Below, one piece after another: positions 1 through 7,875 of a DNA stretch of 35,695 nucleotides. The stretch's first letter is position 1; every line of letters begins with the position of its first letter. Both the position numbers and the translations under genes were made by a program. Source of the DNA: an uncultured Neomegalonema sp. (GTDB taxonomy: Bacteria; Pseudomonadota; Alphaproteobacteria; Rhodobacterales; Rhodobacteraceae); contig CALGNO010000216.1 of assembly GCA_937958625.1 (NCBI GenBank), positions 1-35,695 of the forward strand, written 5' to 3'. Under the pieces are notes generated by a model. It was not told the origin of the DNA and searched no databases. It saw nothing but the letters and a program-made list of their open reading frames with translations.

Positions 1-1554
1 GCGCAGCCATTCCGCCGCGCCCTCGCCGGTCAGCCAATAGCGCGAGAAACCGGGCATATCGAGCACGCCGACGCCGTCGCGCACGGCCTCGACCTCCTCG
101 CGGACACGAGGCAGCCAAGGGCCCGCACGGCCCCAGGTTTCGGTCGCTTCCTCTGAGGTATCGTCGCCGTCTTTCGCGAACCAAACCGCCCGTTCCCAGC
201 CGTTATAGGCCCCGAACTGCGCCCCTGCGGCCTTTAGCGCGTCGTGGTTGGGCGAGAGCTTTTTGCCGCGACCGGCGGGCCACATGTGATGCGGAAAATG
301 CATCGCGTATTCATGGCCATAGGTCTCCATGGCCTTCGCGAGAGTGTAATCGTGATCCGCATAATCGGTATAGCGGCGCGGATCGACGGCCCACATGTCG
401 TCTTCGGTGCGCCCGTGCATGACCCACTCGGACAGCACCTTGCCCGCGCCGCCGCCCTGGGCGATGCCGAAGGTAAAGCTGTGCGCCTCGAAGGCATTCG
501 GGACACCGGGCATCGGGCCAATCAGGGGCAGGCCGTCGGGCGCGTAGGGAATCGGGCCGTTGATGACCCGGCCTACGCCTTGGGTGCCAAGAATCGGCAC
601 CCGCGCCATCGCGTCCTCGATGTAAAACTCCAGCCGCTCAAGATCGTCTGGATACAACTGGAAGGAGAAATCCTCGGGCATCGGATCGTCGGGCGTCACC
701 CAATGCGCTTTACAGTTGCGCTCATAGGGGCCAAGGTTGAGGCCGTTCTTATCCTGCCGCAAGTAATACGAAATATCGACATCGCGTATTAGCGGCAGTT
801 TATGGCCCTGTTCGGCGGTCCACGCGGCCAGTTCCGGGATTTCTTCGGTCAGGAAGTACTGGTGGCTCATCACCACCATCGGCACACGCCGCCCGCCATG
901 GGACCGAAACCATTCGCCCACCCGGCCCGCATAGTACCCGGCAGCATTGACGACGTATTCACAGCGAATATCGCCCTTCTCCGTATGCACAACCCATTCG
1001 CCATTCTCGCGCGAGACACCGGTGGCCGGACACATGCGGATGATCTTTGCGCCGTGATTGCGCGCGCCCTTCGCCATCGCCTGAGTCAGTTGCGCGGGGT
1101 CAATATCGCCGTCGAGCGGATCCCACAGGCCACCGAGCAGGTCGTGGGTTTCCATGAAGGGATGCTTCTCCTTCATATCGTCCAGCGACATGATCTCCAT
1201 CGGGATGCCCTGATAGCGGCCCATCCCGGCGACACGCTCGAATTCCTGCATCCGCTCTTTGCTGTGGGCCAGCCGGATCGAGCCGGTGACGTGGTAGTTC
1301 ATCGGATAGTCCACGTCGTCGGCAAGGGTGCGATACATCTCAAGCCCGTATCGCTGGATGTTCATCACCGCCCATGAGCCGGAAAAGTTGGGACAATTGC
1401 CCGCCGCGTGCCAGGTCGACCCTGCGGTCAGCTCGTTCTTTTCCAGCAGAACGCAATCGGACCATCCAGCCTTTGCCAGATGATAGAGCGACGAGACGCC
1501 GACGGCGCCGCCGCCGATGATGACCACACGGGCGGTCGAGGGAAAATCGGCCAT
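1..1554 (-). CDS. Dimethylglycine/sarcosine dehydrogenase-like FAD enzyme (partial, 3' end outside window)
   Basis: The first 518 residues are visible; the gene runs off the left edge and has no stop here. It starts at ATG 1554 behind GGGAG. An FAD-binding motif (GGGAVG, about residues 14-19) opens a DAO-type oxidoreductase domain. The TAGSTWHAAG segment (about 43-52) carries the histidine that in dimethylglycine and sarcosine dehydrogenases binds FAD covalently. From about residue 420 the sequence turns into a GcvT-like folate-binding domain (GWERAVWF, then VREEVEAVRDGVGVLDMPGF). Such enzymes demethylate N-methylglycines and pass the one-carbon unit to tetrahydrofolate. The exact substrate cannot be read from sequence; choline/betaine-type catabolism is the usual setting. 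Divergent from the YetF-like gene, with paired palindromes between them. The family is certain, the substrate is inference. Confidence 0.88.
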   Translation of the reverse strand, partial: MADFPSTARVVIIGGGAVGVSSLYHLAKAGWSDCVLLEKNELTAGSTWHAAGNCPNFSGSWAVMNIQRYGLEMYRTLADDVDYPMNYHVTGSIRLAHSKERMQEFERVAGMGRYQGIPMEIMSLDDMKEKHPFMETHDLLGGLWDPLDGDIDPAQLTQAMAKGARNHGAKIIRMCPATGVSRENGEWVVHTEKGDIRCEYVVNAAGYYAGRVGEWFRSHGGRRVPMVVMSHQYFLTEEIPELAAWTAEQGHKLPLIRDVDISYYLRQDKNGLNLGPYERNCKAHWVTPDDPMPEDFSFQLYPDDLERLEFYIEDAMARVPILGTQGVGRVINGPIPYAPDGLPLIGPMPGVPNAFEAHSFTFGIAQGGGAGKVLSEWVMHGRTEDDMWAVDPRRYTDYADHDYTLAKAMETYGHEYAMHFPHHMWPAGRGKKLSPNHDALKAAGAQFGAYNGWERAVWFAKDGDDTSEEATETWGRAGPWLPRVREEVEAVRDGVGVLDMPGFSRYWLTGEGAAEWLR

Positions 1555-1571
1555 GTCAGGCTCCCGGATAA

Positions 1572-1616
1572 GGGCAATGTGCCCGGTGCAACGAAAAGCG
1601 TACAGGGCCATTGCCC
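1572..1616. promoter_or_regulatory. Paired palindromes between divergent genes (possible operator)
   Basis: Two short palindromes, GGGCAATGTGCCC (1572-1584) and GGGCCATTGCCC (1605-1616), lie 18-62 bases upstream of the flavoprotein start. They also form a longer inverted repeat: GGGCAATG at 1572-1579 against CATTGCCC at 1609-1616. Placement in a 109-base divergent spacer fits an operator for a dimeric regulator. No regulator is assigned; this is inference from symmetry alone. Confidence 0.4.
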
Positions 1617-1663
1617 GGGTACGTTTTCGCTCTCTTTTTACTCAGTATATTGGACAGAAACCC

Positions 1664-2182
1664 ATGATCCCCGACCTTGCCGCCCTCTACAGGCCGTTCA
1701 TCGACGCTATCGTCATGGTTGTCGTTCTGATTGCGATAACCCGGCTCAATGGGCTGCGGTCGTTTTCGAAGCTGTCGGGTTTCGACTTTCCGATCACCGT
1801 CGCCATGGGGTCGGTGGTGGCGAGCGTCGTCATCAGCAAGGACACGCCGTTCCTGACCGGTATCGCGGCCCTTGTCGCCTTGTTTCTTGTGCAGTCGGTG
1901 CTTGCGAACCTGCGTGCGGGGAATGGCCGGATCGAAGATGCCGTCGACAACGCGCCCCTGCTGCTGATGGAGGGCGAGACCGTTCTCGAGGATAATTTGC
2001 GCCGCGCCAAGATGACCCGCAGCGACCTGATCGGAAAACTGCGCGAGGCCAATGTGCTCGACCCGAGCGAGGTACGCGCCGTCGTATTCGAGGCGACCGG
2101 CGATGTCAGCGTCTTGCACGGGCCGTCGGACGGCGTTCCGCTGGCAGCTATGGTGATGGAAGATGTCCGGCGCGGCCATTGA
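1664..2182 (+). CDS. YetF/DUF421-family membrane protein
   Basis: A 172-residue protein. The N-terminal 80 residues hold about three hydrophobic segments (around 12-27, 40-58, 62-80), followed by a cytoplasmic YetF-like domain with the typical run NAPLLLMEGETVLEDNLRRAKMTRSDL. In this family that part forms a small oligomerising domain; the function in most bacteria is unknown. The reading frame is open further upstream, but ATG 1664 is where family similarity begins (MIPDLAALYRPFIDAI) and upstream residues overlap the neighbour's promoter. The ribosome site is weak (GGACAG). Its stop lies 8 bases from the end of the convergent regulator gene. Confidence 0.85.
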   Translation: MIPDLAALYRPFIDAIVMVVVLIAITRLNGLRSFSKLSGFDFPITVAMGSVVASVVISKDTPFLTGIAALVALFLVQSVLANLRAGNGRIEDAVDNAPLLLMEGETVLEDNLRRAKMTRSDLIGKLREANVLDPSEVRAVVFEATGDVSVLHGPSDGVPLAAMVMEDVRRGH

Positions 2183-2189
2183 TGCCATC

Positions 2190-2768
2190 TCAATACACCG
2201 GCGGAGCGATGGTCCAGATCGCGACCGCCTCCACCTTTCCGGGATTGCGCCAGCGATACGGCTCGCCGCGAAAACGAAAGCTGTCGCCGGGACCGAGGTG
2301 AAAGCACTCCTCGCCAATCCAGAGATCGAGCCGTCCGGCAACGATATAGCCTGCCTCTTCGGTGGGGCGGGTCTGGAACCGGGTCATCTCTGCCCCCGGC
2401 GCAAAGCGTGAGCGCAGCATCTCGAACGCGCCGCCAAGGTCAGGGGAGAGCAGTTCTTCCACCAACCCCGCCGCCGGATCGCCGAGACTGCGCCGGGAAC
2501 CGGCCCGCACGACATAAGCGCCCTGGTCCTCGACTGCCTCATCGGCGGAGAAAAAGAAGCTGACGGAAACGCAGAACACGTCGGCCAGATTGCGAAGATC
2601 GGAAATCGACGGCTCTGACAGCCCGCGCTCCACCTGGCTCAACCACCCGACTGACCGCCCGAGGCGAACGGCCAACTCGGTCAGGGTCAGGCTCCGCGCC
2701 TTACGCAAGGCCCGCAGATCGGCACCAACGGTGCGACTCATGGTATCGAGGGGACGGGCGGCTTCCAT
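2190..2768 (-). CDS. XRE-family HTH regulator with C-terminal cupin domain
   Basis: A 192-residue regulator from this start. An N-terminal helix-turn-helix (about residues 16-70; LTLTELAVRLGRSVGWLSQVERGLSEPSI split around the recognition helix) is followed by a cupin barrel (about 120-190; GPGDSFRFRGEPYRWRNPG). Proteins with this build, of the PuuR/SutR type, sense small ligands and often control amine or amino-acid use. The start is uncertain: TTG 2825, ATG 2768 and ATG 2741 share the frame. None has a strong ribosome site (TTG 2825 has AAGG nine bases ahead); the AT-rich stretch 2770-2825 looks more like promoter than coding. Divergent from the DUF2796 operon and so placed to control it, but nothing shows that it does. 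Confidence 0.85.
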   Translation of the reverse strand: MEAARPLDTMSRTVGADLRALRKARSLTLTELAVRLGRSVGWLSQVERGLSEPSISDLRNLADVFCVSVSFFFSADEAVEDQGAYVVRAGSRRSLGDPAAGLVEELLSPDLGGAFEMLRSRFAPGAEMTRFQTRPTEEAGYIVAGRLDLWIGEECFHLGPGDSFRFRGEPYRWRNPGKVEAVAIWTIAPPVY

Positions 2769-2818
2769 CGGAAATGGGTCGCTCAGGTTCGTGAAATTTG
2801 CAAGATTTTTTTCATTAA

Positions 2819-2864
2819 CAAGCAAGCCAATCGGCCTTGATGCGATGCCGCGACATCTTGCTTG
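2819..2864. promoter_or_regulatory. Inverted repeat in divergent promoter region
   Basis: CAAGCAAG (2819-2826) and its exact complement CTTGCTTG (2857-2864) lie 30 bases apart in the spacer between the HTH-cupin regulator and the DUF2796 operon. A related TTGCAAGA sits at about 2797-2804. The arrangement could be an operator for the adjacent regulator; this is inference. I searched the same spacer for a convincing Zur-type box and did not see one. Confidence 0.3.
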
Positions 2865-2966
2865 ATCATCGCGTCGATTTTCACTCTACCGTGCGTCTGA
2901 CACATTTCTGTTGTGATTACGCGCCACACGAGGCGTCACGCTTCGCACAAGGAGACTGTAAGCATC

Positions 2967-3590
2967 ATGACCAAGAACTTTCTTGTCTTCGCCGTCGGTA
3001 TTTTTGCTGTTTCTGCTGTTCACGCGGAAGAAAAACGTGCCGCCGATGCTCACGAGCATGGTCATGGCGTTTTCCGAATGGCGATCGAGGACGATCACGC
3101 TGAAGTTGAATTGGAAGTTCCGGCCTTCGACGTGGTCGGGTTCGAACACGCACCCTCTACGGATGATCAGCGGCAGGCGATTGCCGAGGCCGCGGCCCAA
3201 CTAGGCCGCCCCGCCGACCTGTTTGCCATGCCATCGGCTGCGGGCTGCGTTGCCGGTCGGATCGAAATCGCGTTCGGTGCCCTCGGTGGCGACATGCATG
3301 ACGACGAGGAGCATGAAGAACACAGCGACCACGATGATCACGGCGACGAAAAGCACGACGATCACGACGACCATGGTCATGAAGATCATGCCGAGGGTGA
3401 GGACACCCACTCCGAAGTGACCGCCCATTATCACTTTGCCTGCGCTGATACCGGCGCGATTGACCAGATCACCTTTGGCTATTTCGACGCCTTTCCGAAT
3501 GCCGAGGAACTTGAGGTCGTCGTCCTTTCCGCCGCCGGTCAAAGCGCGGGCGAGGTCGGAAAAGACGAGACGGTCTTCTCGATTGACTGA
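2967..3590 (+). CDS. DUF2796 (ZrgA-like) periplasmic His-rich zinc-binding protein
   Basis: A 207-residue exported protein. It starts at ATG 2967, about 12 bases after AAGGAGA. Residues 1-20 are a signal peptide ending VHA. After it come a HEHGHG motif (about 29-34) and a long His/Asp/Glu-rich segment (about 110-150, many HDDHD units), which splits the domain. Two cysteines (about 94 and 159) flank the His-rich stretch. The family matches DUF2796, whose Vibrio member ZrgA takes part in zinc uptake. The His-rich loop would bind zinc in the periplasm. It is first in a run with an ABC ATPase, an FtsX-like permease and a DUF3299 protein. Family assignment is good; metal specificity is inferred. 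Confidence 0.85.
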   Translation: MTKNFLVFAVGIFAVSAVHAEEKRAADAHEHGHGVFRMAIEDDHAEVELEVPAFDVVGFEHAPSTDDQRQAIAEAAAQLGRPADLFAMPSAAGCVAGRIEIAFGALGGDMHDDEEHEEHSDHDDHGDEKHDDHDDHGHEDHAEGEDTHSEVTAHYHFACADTGAIDQITFGYFDAFPNAEELEVVVLSAAGQSAGEVGKDETVFSID

Positions 3591-4281
3591 CACGCACCCC
3601 GCTATCGCGATCCGAAACGTCGCCTTCTCCTGGGATGGCGACTTTTCGATTGAGATCGACACATTTGATGTCGCCCCGGGCGAGCGCGTCATGCTGCTCG
3701 GACCCTCGGGGGGCGGGAAATCGACGTTTCTCAATCTCGTTGCCGGGATCGTGCCGCCGTCGCGCGGCAGTATCGACATTCTCGGCACGGACATTGCCGC
3801 CCTGCGCGGGGCGAAGGCCGACGGCTATCGTGCCGACAGTTTCGGCATCGTCTTTCAGCAATTCAACCTGCTGCCCTGGCTTTCGGCGCGGGATAACGTG
3901 CTGATACCGTTGCGATTTTCGAAACAGCGCCGCAAACGAGCCGCGCCGGCGAAGGACAGTGCGAACCGCTTACTCGGTGCGCTCGGCATCGACAGCGCTC
4001 TCTTCCGCACCCCGGCTGGACGCCTGAGCGTGGGGCAACAGCAACGGGTAGCCGCGGCGCGGGCCTTGATCGGCAGTCCCGGAGTCATTCTGGCCGACGA
4101 GCCGACCTCGGCCCTCGACCGGGCCATGGCCGATGCCTTTCTCGATCTGCTCTATGGCGAGATTGGCGGGGCGGGGTCGGCGCTGCTGATGGTCTCGCAC
4201 GACGAGACCCTCGCGGGCGGTTTTGATCGGGTTGTGAGGCTGGATGACATCGTGCGCGTCAGCCGTCGGGCCATCGCATGA
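3583..4281 (+). CDS. ABC transporter ATP-binding protein (LolD/MacB type)
   Basis: A 232-residue ATPase. Walker A is GPSGGGKST (about 40-48), Q-loop glutamine at about 92, signature LSVGQQQ (about 149-155), Walker B VILADE (about 168-173) and switch histidine at about 206. The frame is open further upstream, but the protein fits best from TTG 3583, giving MTDTHPAIAIRNVAFSWDG; there is no ATG in a fitting position. This start overlaps the end of the DUF2796 gene by 8 bases, which suggests translational coupling. Its own end overlaps the permease by 4 bases (ATGA). It would energise the FtsX-like permease next to it. Confidence 0.9.
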   Translation: MTDTHPAIAIRNVAFSWDGDFSIEIDTFDVAPGERVMLLGPSGGGKSTFLNLVAGIVPPSRGSIDILGTDIAALRGAKADGYRADSFGIVFQQFNLLPWLSARDNVLIPLRFSKQRRKRAAPAKDSANRLLGALGIDSALFRTPAGRLSVGQQQRVAAARALIGSPGVILADEPTSALDRAMADAFLDLLYGEIGGAGSALLMVSHDETLAGGFDRVVRLDDIVRVSRRAIA

Positions 4282-5537
4282 GCCTGCTGCGCCTTGCCCT
4301 CCTGTCGCTCTGGAATCGGCGTGTGACGGCGATCCTGACGATGGTGGGCATCGCTCTGTCGGTGACGCTGTTCCTGTCGGTGGAAAAGCTGCGCACCGGC
4401 GCGCGGGAGAGCTTTGCCAACACGATCTCCGGCACCGACCTGATCATCGGGGCGCGGTCGGGGGATGTGCAGCTATTGCTCTATTCGGTGTTCCGCATCG
4501 GCAATGCGACCAACAACATTACGTGGGAAAGCCATCAGGATATCGCCGACCGGCCCGAGGTTGACTGGATCGTGCCGATTTCACTGGGCGACAGTCATCG
4601 CGGTTTTCGTGTTGTCGGCACCACGACCGAATTCTTCGACAAGTACCGTTACCGCCGCAATGACGGCCTCAGCTTTGCCGAGGGCCAGCGCTTTGACGAT
4701 CTGTTCGATACCGTCATCGGCGCAGATGTGGCCGAGGCCCTTGGGTACGCGTTGGGCGAGCGGATTGTCGTCTCCCACGGCACAGGCACCGGTCGCGGGG
4801 CGGAGCATGACGACAAGCCGTTTCAGATTTCGGGAATACTCGAGAAGACCGGCACCCCCATCGACCGCGCCATCCACGTAAGCCTCGAAGCAATCGAGGC
4901 GATCCATGTGGACTGGCAGGGCGGCGCGCGGATCGAAGGGCTGTCCATCGCCGCCGAGCGCGTGCGGAATATGGACCTGAAGCCCAAAACGTTGACAGCG
5001 GCGCTCGTGGGCCTGAAATCACGGATCGCGACGTTCCGGTTCCAGCGGTTCGTCAATGAATATGAGGAAGAACCGCTGACCGCCATCCTGCCCGGCGTGG
5101 CGCTCTCGAACCTCTGGTCGCTGGTCGGTGTCGCGGAGAGGGCGCTGGGCGCGGTGTCGCTGATGGTGATCGTCACTGCCATTCTCGGCCTAGTGACCAC
5201 GCTGCTCGCGACCCTCGAAGAACGGCGGCGCGAGATGGCCATCCTGCGCGCCAACGGGGCGAGTCCGCGCACGATTGCGGCGTTACTCACGGCGGAATCC
5301 GGGTTGATCACCCTCGCCGGGGCGATTCTGGGTTTGGCGCTGCTTTATGGGCTGCTTTTTGTGCTGCAACCCTTGCTAGACAGCCAATTCGGTCTCTATC
5401 TAAAAATTGAACCCCCGACGGTGCGGGATTTGACTACACTGGCGCTCATTGTTCTCGCGGGCACGTTTGCGGGGCTGATACCGGCTTGGCGGGCCTACCG
5501 AAGTTCGCTGGCCGATGGCATGTCGATAAGGAGTTGA
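4278..5537 (+). CDS. FtsX/MacB-like ABC permease
   Basis: A 419-residue membrane protein with the FtsX plan. There is one N-terminal transmembrane segment (about 14-33), a large periplasmic domain (about 40-270) and three C-terminal segments (about 290-315, 335-365, 385-405). The cytoplasmic coupling stretch EERRREMAILRANGASPRTI follows the second segment. Such permeases usually do not move a solute through the membrane but act mechanically on periplasmic or lipoprotein partners. That fits partnership with the two exported proteins at either end of the operon. ATGA overlap with the ATPase gene and only 3 bases to the DUF3299 gene point to one transcript. Confidence 0.88.
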   Translation: MSLLRLALLSLWNRRVTAILTMVGIALSVTLFLSVEKLRTGARESFANTISGTDLIIGARSGDVQLLLYSVFRIGNATNNITWESHQDIADRPEVDWIVPISLGDSHRGFRVVGTTTEFFDKYRYRRNDGLSFAEGQRFDDLFDTVIGADVAEALGYALGERIVVSHGTGTGRGAEHDDKPFQISGILEKTGTPIDRAIHVSLEAIEAIHVDWQGGARIEGLSIAAERVRNMDLKPKTLTAALVGLKSRIATFRFQRFVNEYEEEPLTAILPGVALSNLWSLVGVAERALGAVSLMVIVTAILGLVTTLLATLEERRREMAILRANGASPRTIAALLTAESGLITLAGAILGLALLYGLLFVLQPLLDSQFGLYLKIEPPTVRDLTTLALIVLAGTFAGLIPAWRAYRSSLADGMSIRS

Positions 5538-5540
5538 ACT

Positions 5541-6131
5541 ATGCGTCTGGGTATCGTTCTTGCGGCCTCGCTGGCCCTTGCCCCGTTTGCCGCGCCTGCG
5601 TCTGCCTTCGAAATCAACGAGGTGGTCAAGGGGCTTTTTGGAACCGGTGAAGCCGACGACACGGCGGCCACCGGTCGCAAGATAACCTGGGAAGACCTCG
5701 CCCCCGAGCTTTCGCCCGAGGCACGCGGGGCCGCCGCCGAACTGAACGCGCGAATCGACAGCATGAGCGACGATGAAATTCAGAGCGCGATTGATCTGAT
5801 CAATGCCGAGGGCGGCGCGATTGTCGAGGAGCTCGACGGCGAAACGGTCTCTATCGAGGGCTATCTGGTGCCCCTCGATTTCGAATCGACCGAGGCAAAG
5901 GCGTTCGTTCTGGTGCCCTATGTCGGGGCCTGTATCCACGTCCCGCCGCCGCCGCCGAACCAGATCATCTTCGTGAAATACGATGACGGGATCGAGATGG
6001 AGGTCTTGGAGCGCAACCTCTGGACGCCGTTCCGCATCAGCGGTGACCTGCGCGCTGCCTCGGCGGTGACGAACCTCGCCGAAGTCGGCTATCAGCTCAA
6101 GGCGACCGATATTACGGTGATGGAATTCTGA
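5541..6131 (+). CDS. DUF3299 exported protein of the zinc-system-like operon
   Basis: A 196-residue protein with a signal peptide (about 1-22, ending SAFA-type ASA). A linker leads to a DUF3299 domain (about 100-196). The hallmark is CIHVPPPPPNQ (about 131-141), a Cys-His pair followed by five prolines, which is the conserved core of this family and could be a metal site. The family has no firmly known biochemical role. In Vibrio and other proteobacteria it co-occurs with DUF2796 and a LolD/FtsX-type ABC pair. It is the last gene of the operon and ends 28 bases from the convergent TPR gene. Ribosome site AAGGAG is directly upstream. Confidence 0.87.
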   Translation: MRLGIVLAASLALAPFAAPASAFEINEVVKGLFGTGEADDTAATGRKITWEDLAPELSPEARGAAAELNARIDSMSDDEIQSAIDLINAEGGAIVEELDGETVSIEGYLVPLDFESTEAKAFVLVPYVGACIHVPPPPPNQIIFVKYDDGIEMEVLERNLWTPFRISGDLRAASAVTNLAEVGYQLKATDITVMEF

Positions 6132-6159
6132 CGGCCAAGCATTGAGCCGCGCCCTGTGC

Positions 6160-6879
6160 CTACTGCGAAAGCCGCGACAGGTTCGTGCGGGCCAGATCGC
6201 CGGTTGGACCGGCGGGGTCATAGCTCTCCGCCGCTTGCCAATCTGCCCGCGCGCCGGTGAGATCACCCGTAACGGCCCGGATCGCGCCGCGCTCGAAATA
6301 CGCCACCGCAGAGCCGGGATCAGCGGCAACGGCACCCTCGGCATCGGTCAGCGCACCGGCCAAATCACCGCTCTGACGTCGGGCCGCTGCGCGCAGGGAC
6401 AGGGCCTCGACATCGCCGGGGCGCAGTTGCAGCACGCGGTCGAGATCGGCAATCGCGCTGGCCATATCCCCCGAAGCCGCCAGCGCCCGCGCGCGTCCGT
6501 CCAGGGCGTCGACGTCATTCGGTGCGTCGGCTAGCGCCAGATCGAACTGGTTCCGCGCCGTGTAGGGATCGCCCGCCGCCATGCGGAATTCCCCCGCCTG
6601 TACCAACAGATTCGCCCGCGCTTGCGAGGATGGCATCTGCACCGCCACCGCCTCTGCCTCGACAGCCGCGTTGCCGTAATCTTCAAGAGCCGCCAGAGCG
6701 AGCGCCCGGCAATGGCGCGCAGCAAGCCCGCCCCCGGCATCGCGCCAGCCCTCGGCATCTGTCAGCGCCCGGCCCGGGTCGATGGCAACCCAGTCGACAC
6801 AGTTGCGATAATTCTCATCCTGGGCCATGCCGACCTGCGGCACGAAGGCGATCATCAGGGCAAGGGCGGCAATACGCAT
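6160..6879 (-). CDS. Exported tetratricopeptide-repeat protein
   Basis: A 239-residue protein. The frame is open further upstream, but ATG 6879 has GGAG eight bases ahead and opens a signal peptide (about 1-19, ending GMA). The rest is a chain of TPR-like helices, best seen at about 120-225 (AGDPYTARNQFDLALADAPNDVDAL, then SGDMASAIADLDRVLQLRPGDVEAL, then SGDLAGALTDAEGAVAADPGSAVAYF, cited here as three consecutive 34-residue units). It probably serves as a periplasmic protein-protein scaffold; no partner is evident. Divergent from the SDR gene across a 59-base spacer. Confidence 0.8.
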   Translation of the reverse strand: MRIAALALMIAFVPQVGMAQDENYRNCVDWVAIDPGRALTDAEGWRDAGGGLAARHCRALALAALEDYGNAAVEAEAVAVQMPSSQARANLLVQAGEFRMAAGDPYTARNQFDLALADAPNDVDALDGRARALAASGDMASAIADLDRVLQLRPGDVEALSLRAAARRQSGDLAGALTDAEGAVAADPGSAVAYFERGAIRAVTGDLTGARADWQAAESYDPAGPTGDLARTNLSRLSQ

Positions 6880-6938
6880 GGCTTGGCTCCGGTACGTGAC
6901 TCGTCGCCGGACAATAGACCCGAGGGTAAGGCGAGGAA

Positions 6939-7799
6939 ATGGCGGAAAAGACCCTGTTCTGTTTCGGCTACGGATTTTCGGCACGCCGTCTGGGCGCGCG
7001 GTTGAAGGCAAAAGGCTGGCGCATCGCTGCCACAGCGCGCTCGCCGGAAAAGGCCGAGGCCCTGCGCGCTGAGGGTGTGGAGGCGCATCTCTGGCCCGTT
7101 GCTTCGCTGGCCGAGGCATGGCCGGGAGAGGTGCATGTCCTGATTTCCGCCGCGCCCGGGGAGGATGGAGACCCGGTTCTGGCCCAGCATCGAGAAGAGA
7201 TCACGGCACTGGCGGATCGCATTGCATGGCTCGGCTATCTCTCGACGACGGCGGTCTATGGCAACCGGGATGGCGGCGAGGTGGACGAGACCAGCGACTT
7301 GAAACCCGCCAGCAAGCGCGGGGCGCGCCGGGTAGAGGCGGAGGCCGCTTGGCTATCGCTTGCGCCCGCTGTGCCGGTGCATGTGTTTCGGCTTGCGGGC
7401 ATCTATGGCCCTGGTCGTGGACCACTGGAAAAAGTGCGCGCGCCGGACGCGAAGCGGGTCATCAAGCCCGGTCAGGTCTTTGGCCGGATTCATATCGAGG
7501 ACATCGCCAATACCTGCATCGCGTCGATGGCGCGGCCCAATCCCGGCGCGGCCTATAACGTCACCGATGACCTGACCTGCCCGCCGCAAGAGGTACTGGA
7601 CCACGCCGCAACCCTGCTCGGCATCCCCCCACCCCCCGCCGTCGATTTCGAGACCGCCGAGATGAGCGCCATGGCGCGCAGTTTCTACGGTGAGAACAAG
7701 CGGGTGCTGAATGACCGTATCAAGGATGAGTTGGGGGTACGCCTGACCTATCCGACCTATCGCGAGGGGTTGAAGGCGGATTTAGAGGCGATGGGATGA
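6939..7799 (+). CDS. SDR-family NAD-binding epimerase/dehydratase-like protein (YeeZ type)
   Basis: A 286-residue protein with an N-terminal Rossmann motif FGYGFSARRLG (about 9-19). It has an atypical-SDR active region: YLSTTAVYGNRDGGEVDE (about 98-115) with the Ser-Thr-Thr and Tyr expected of extended SDRs, then VFRLAGIYGPGR (about 148-159) and HIEDIA (about 184-189). Proteins of this type are annotated as YeeZ-like; the substrate is unknown. ATG 6939 follows AAGGCGAGGA. A clear intrinsic terminator lies directly after the stop, so this appears to be a single-gene unit. Confidence 0.82.
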   Translation: MAEKTLFCFGYGFSARRLGARLKAKGWRIAATARSPEKAEALRAEGVEAHLWPVASLAEAWPGEVHVLISAAPGEDGDPVLAQHREEITALADRIAWLGYLSTTAVYGNRDGGEVDETSDLKPASKRGARRVEAEAAWLSLAPAVPVHVFRLAGIYGPGRGPLEKVRAPDAKRVIKPGQVFGRIHIEDIANTCIASMARPNPGAAYNVTDDLTCPPQEVLDHAATLLGIPPPPAVDFETAEMSAMARSFYGENKRVLNDRIKDELGVRLTYPTYREGLKADLEAMG

Positions 7800-7807
7800 A
7801 AGCCGCT

Positions 7808-7835
7808 GCCCCGCACTCGATGCGGGGCCTCTTTT
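7808..7835 (+). terminator. Rho-independent terminator after the SDR gene
   Basis: GCCCCGCA (7808-7815) pairs perfectly with TGCGGGGC (7821-7828) around a 5-base loop. A short T-rich run (CTCTTTT) follows. It begins 9 bases after the stop codon of the SDR gene. Confidence 0.75.
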
Positions 7836-7875
7836 GTCCAGCGAGCCTTCTTAGCAGAGTGCTGACAAAGGCGAT

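Noticed and set aside
2826..2966. Zur box upstream of the DUF2796 operon
   Set aside because: No convincing palindromic AT-rich site; the only symmetry found is CAAGCAAG/CTTGCTTG.
3139..3147. GGTTCGAAC, the T-loop-like motif of tRNAs
   Set aside because: It lies inside the DUF2796 gene and no cloverleaf surrounds it.
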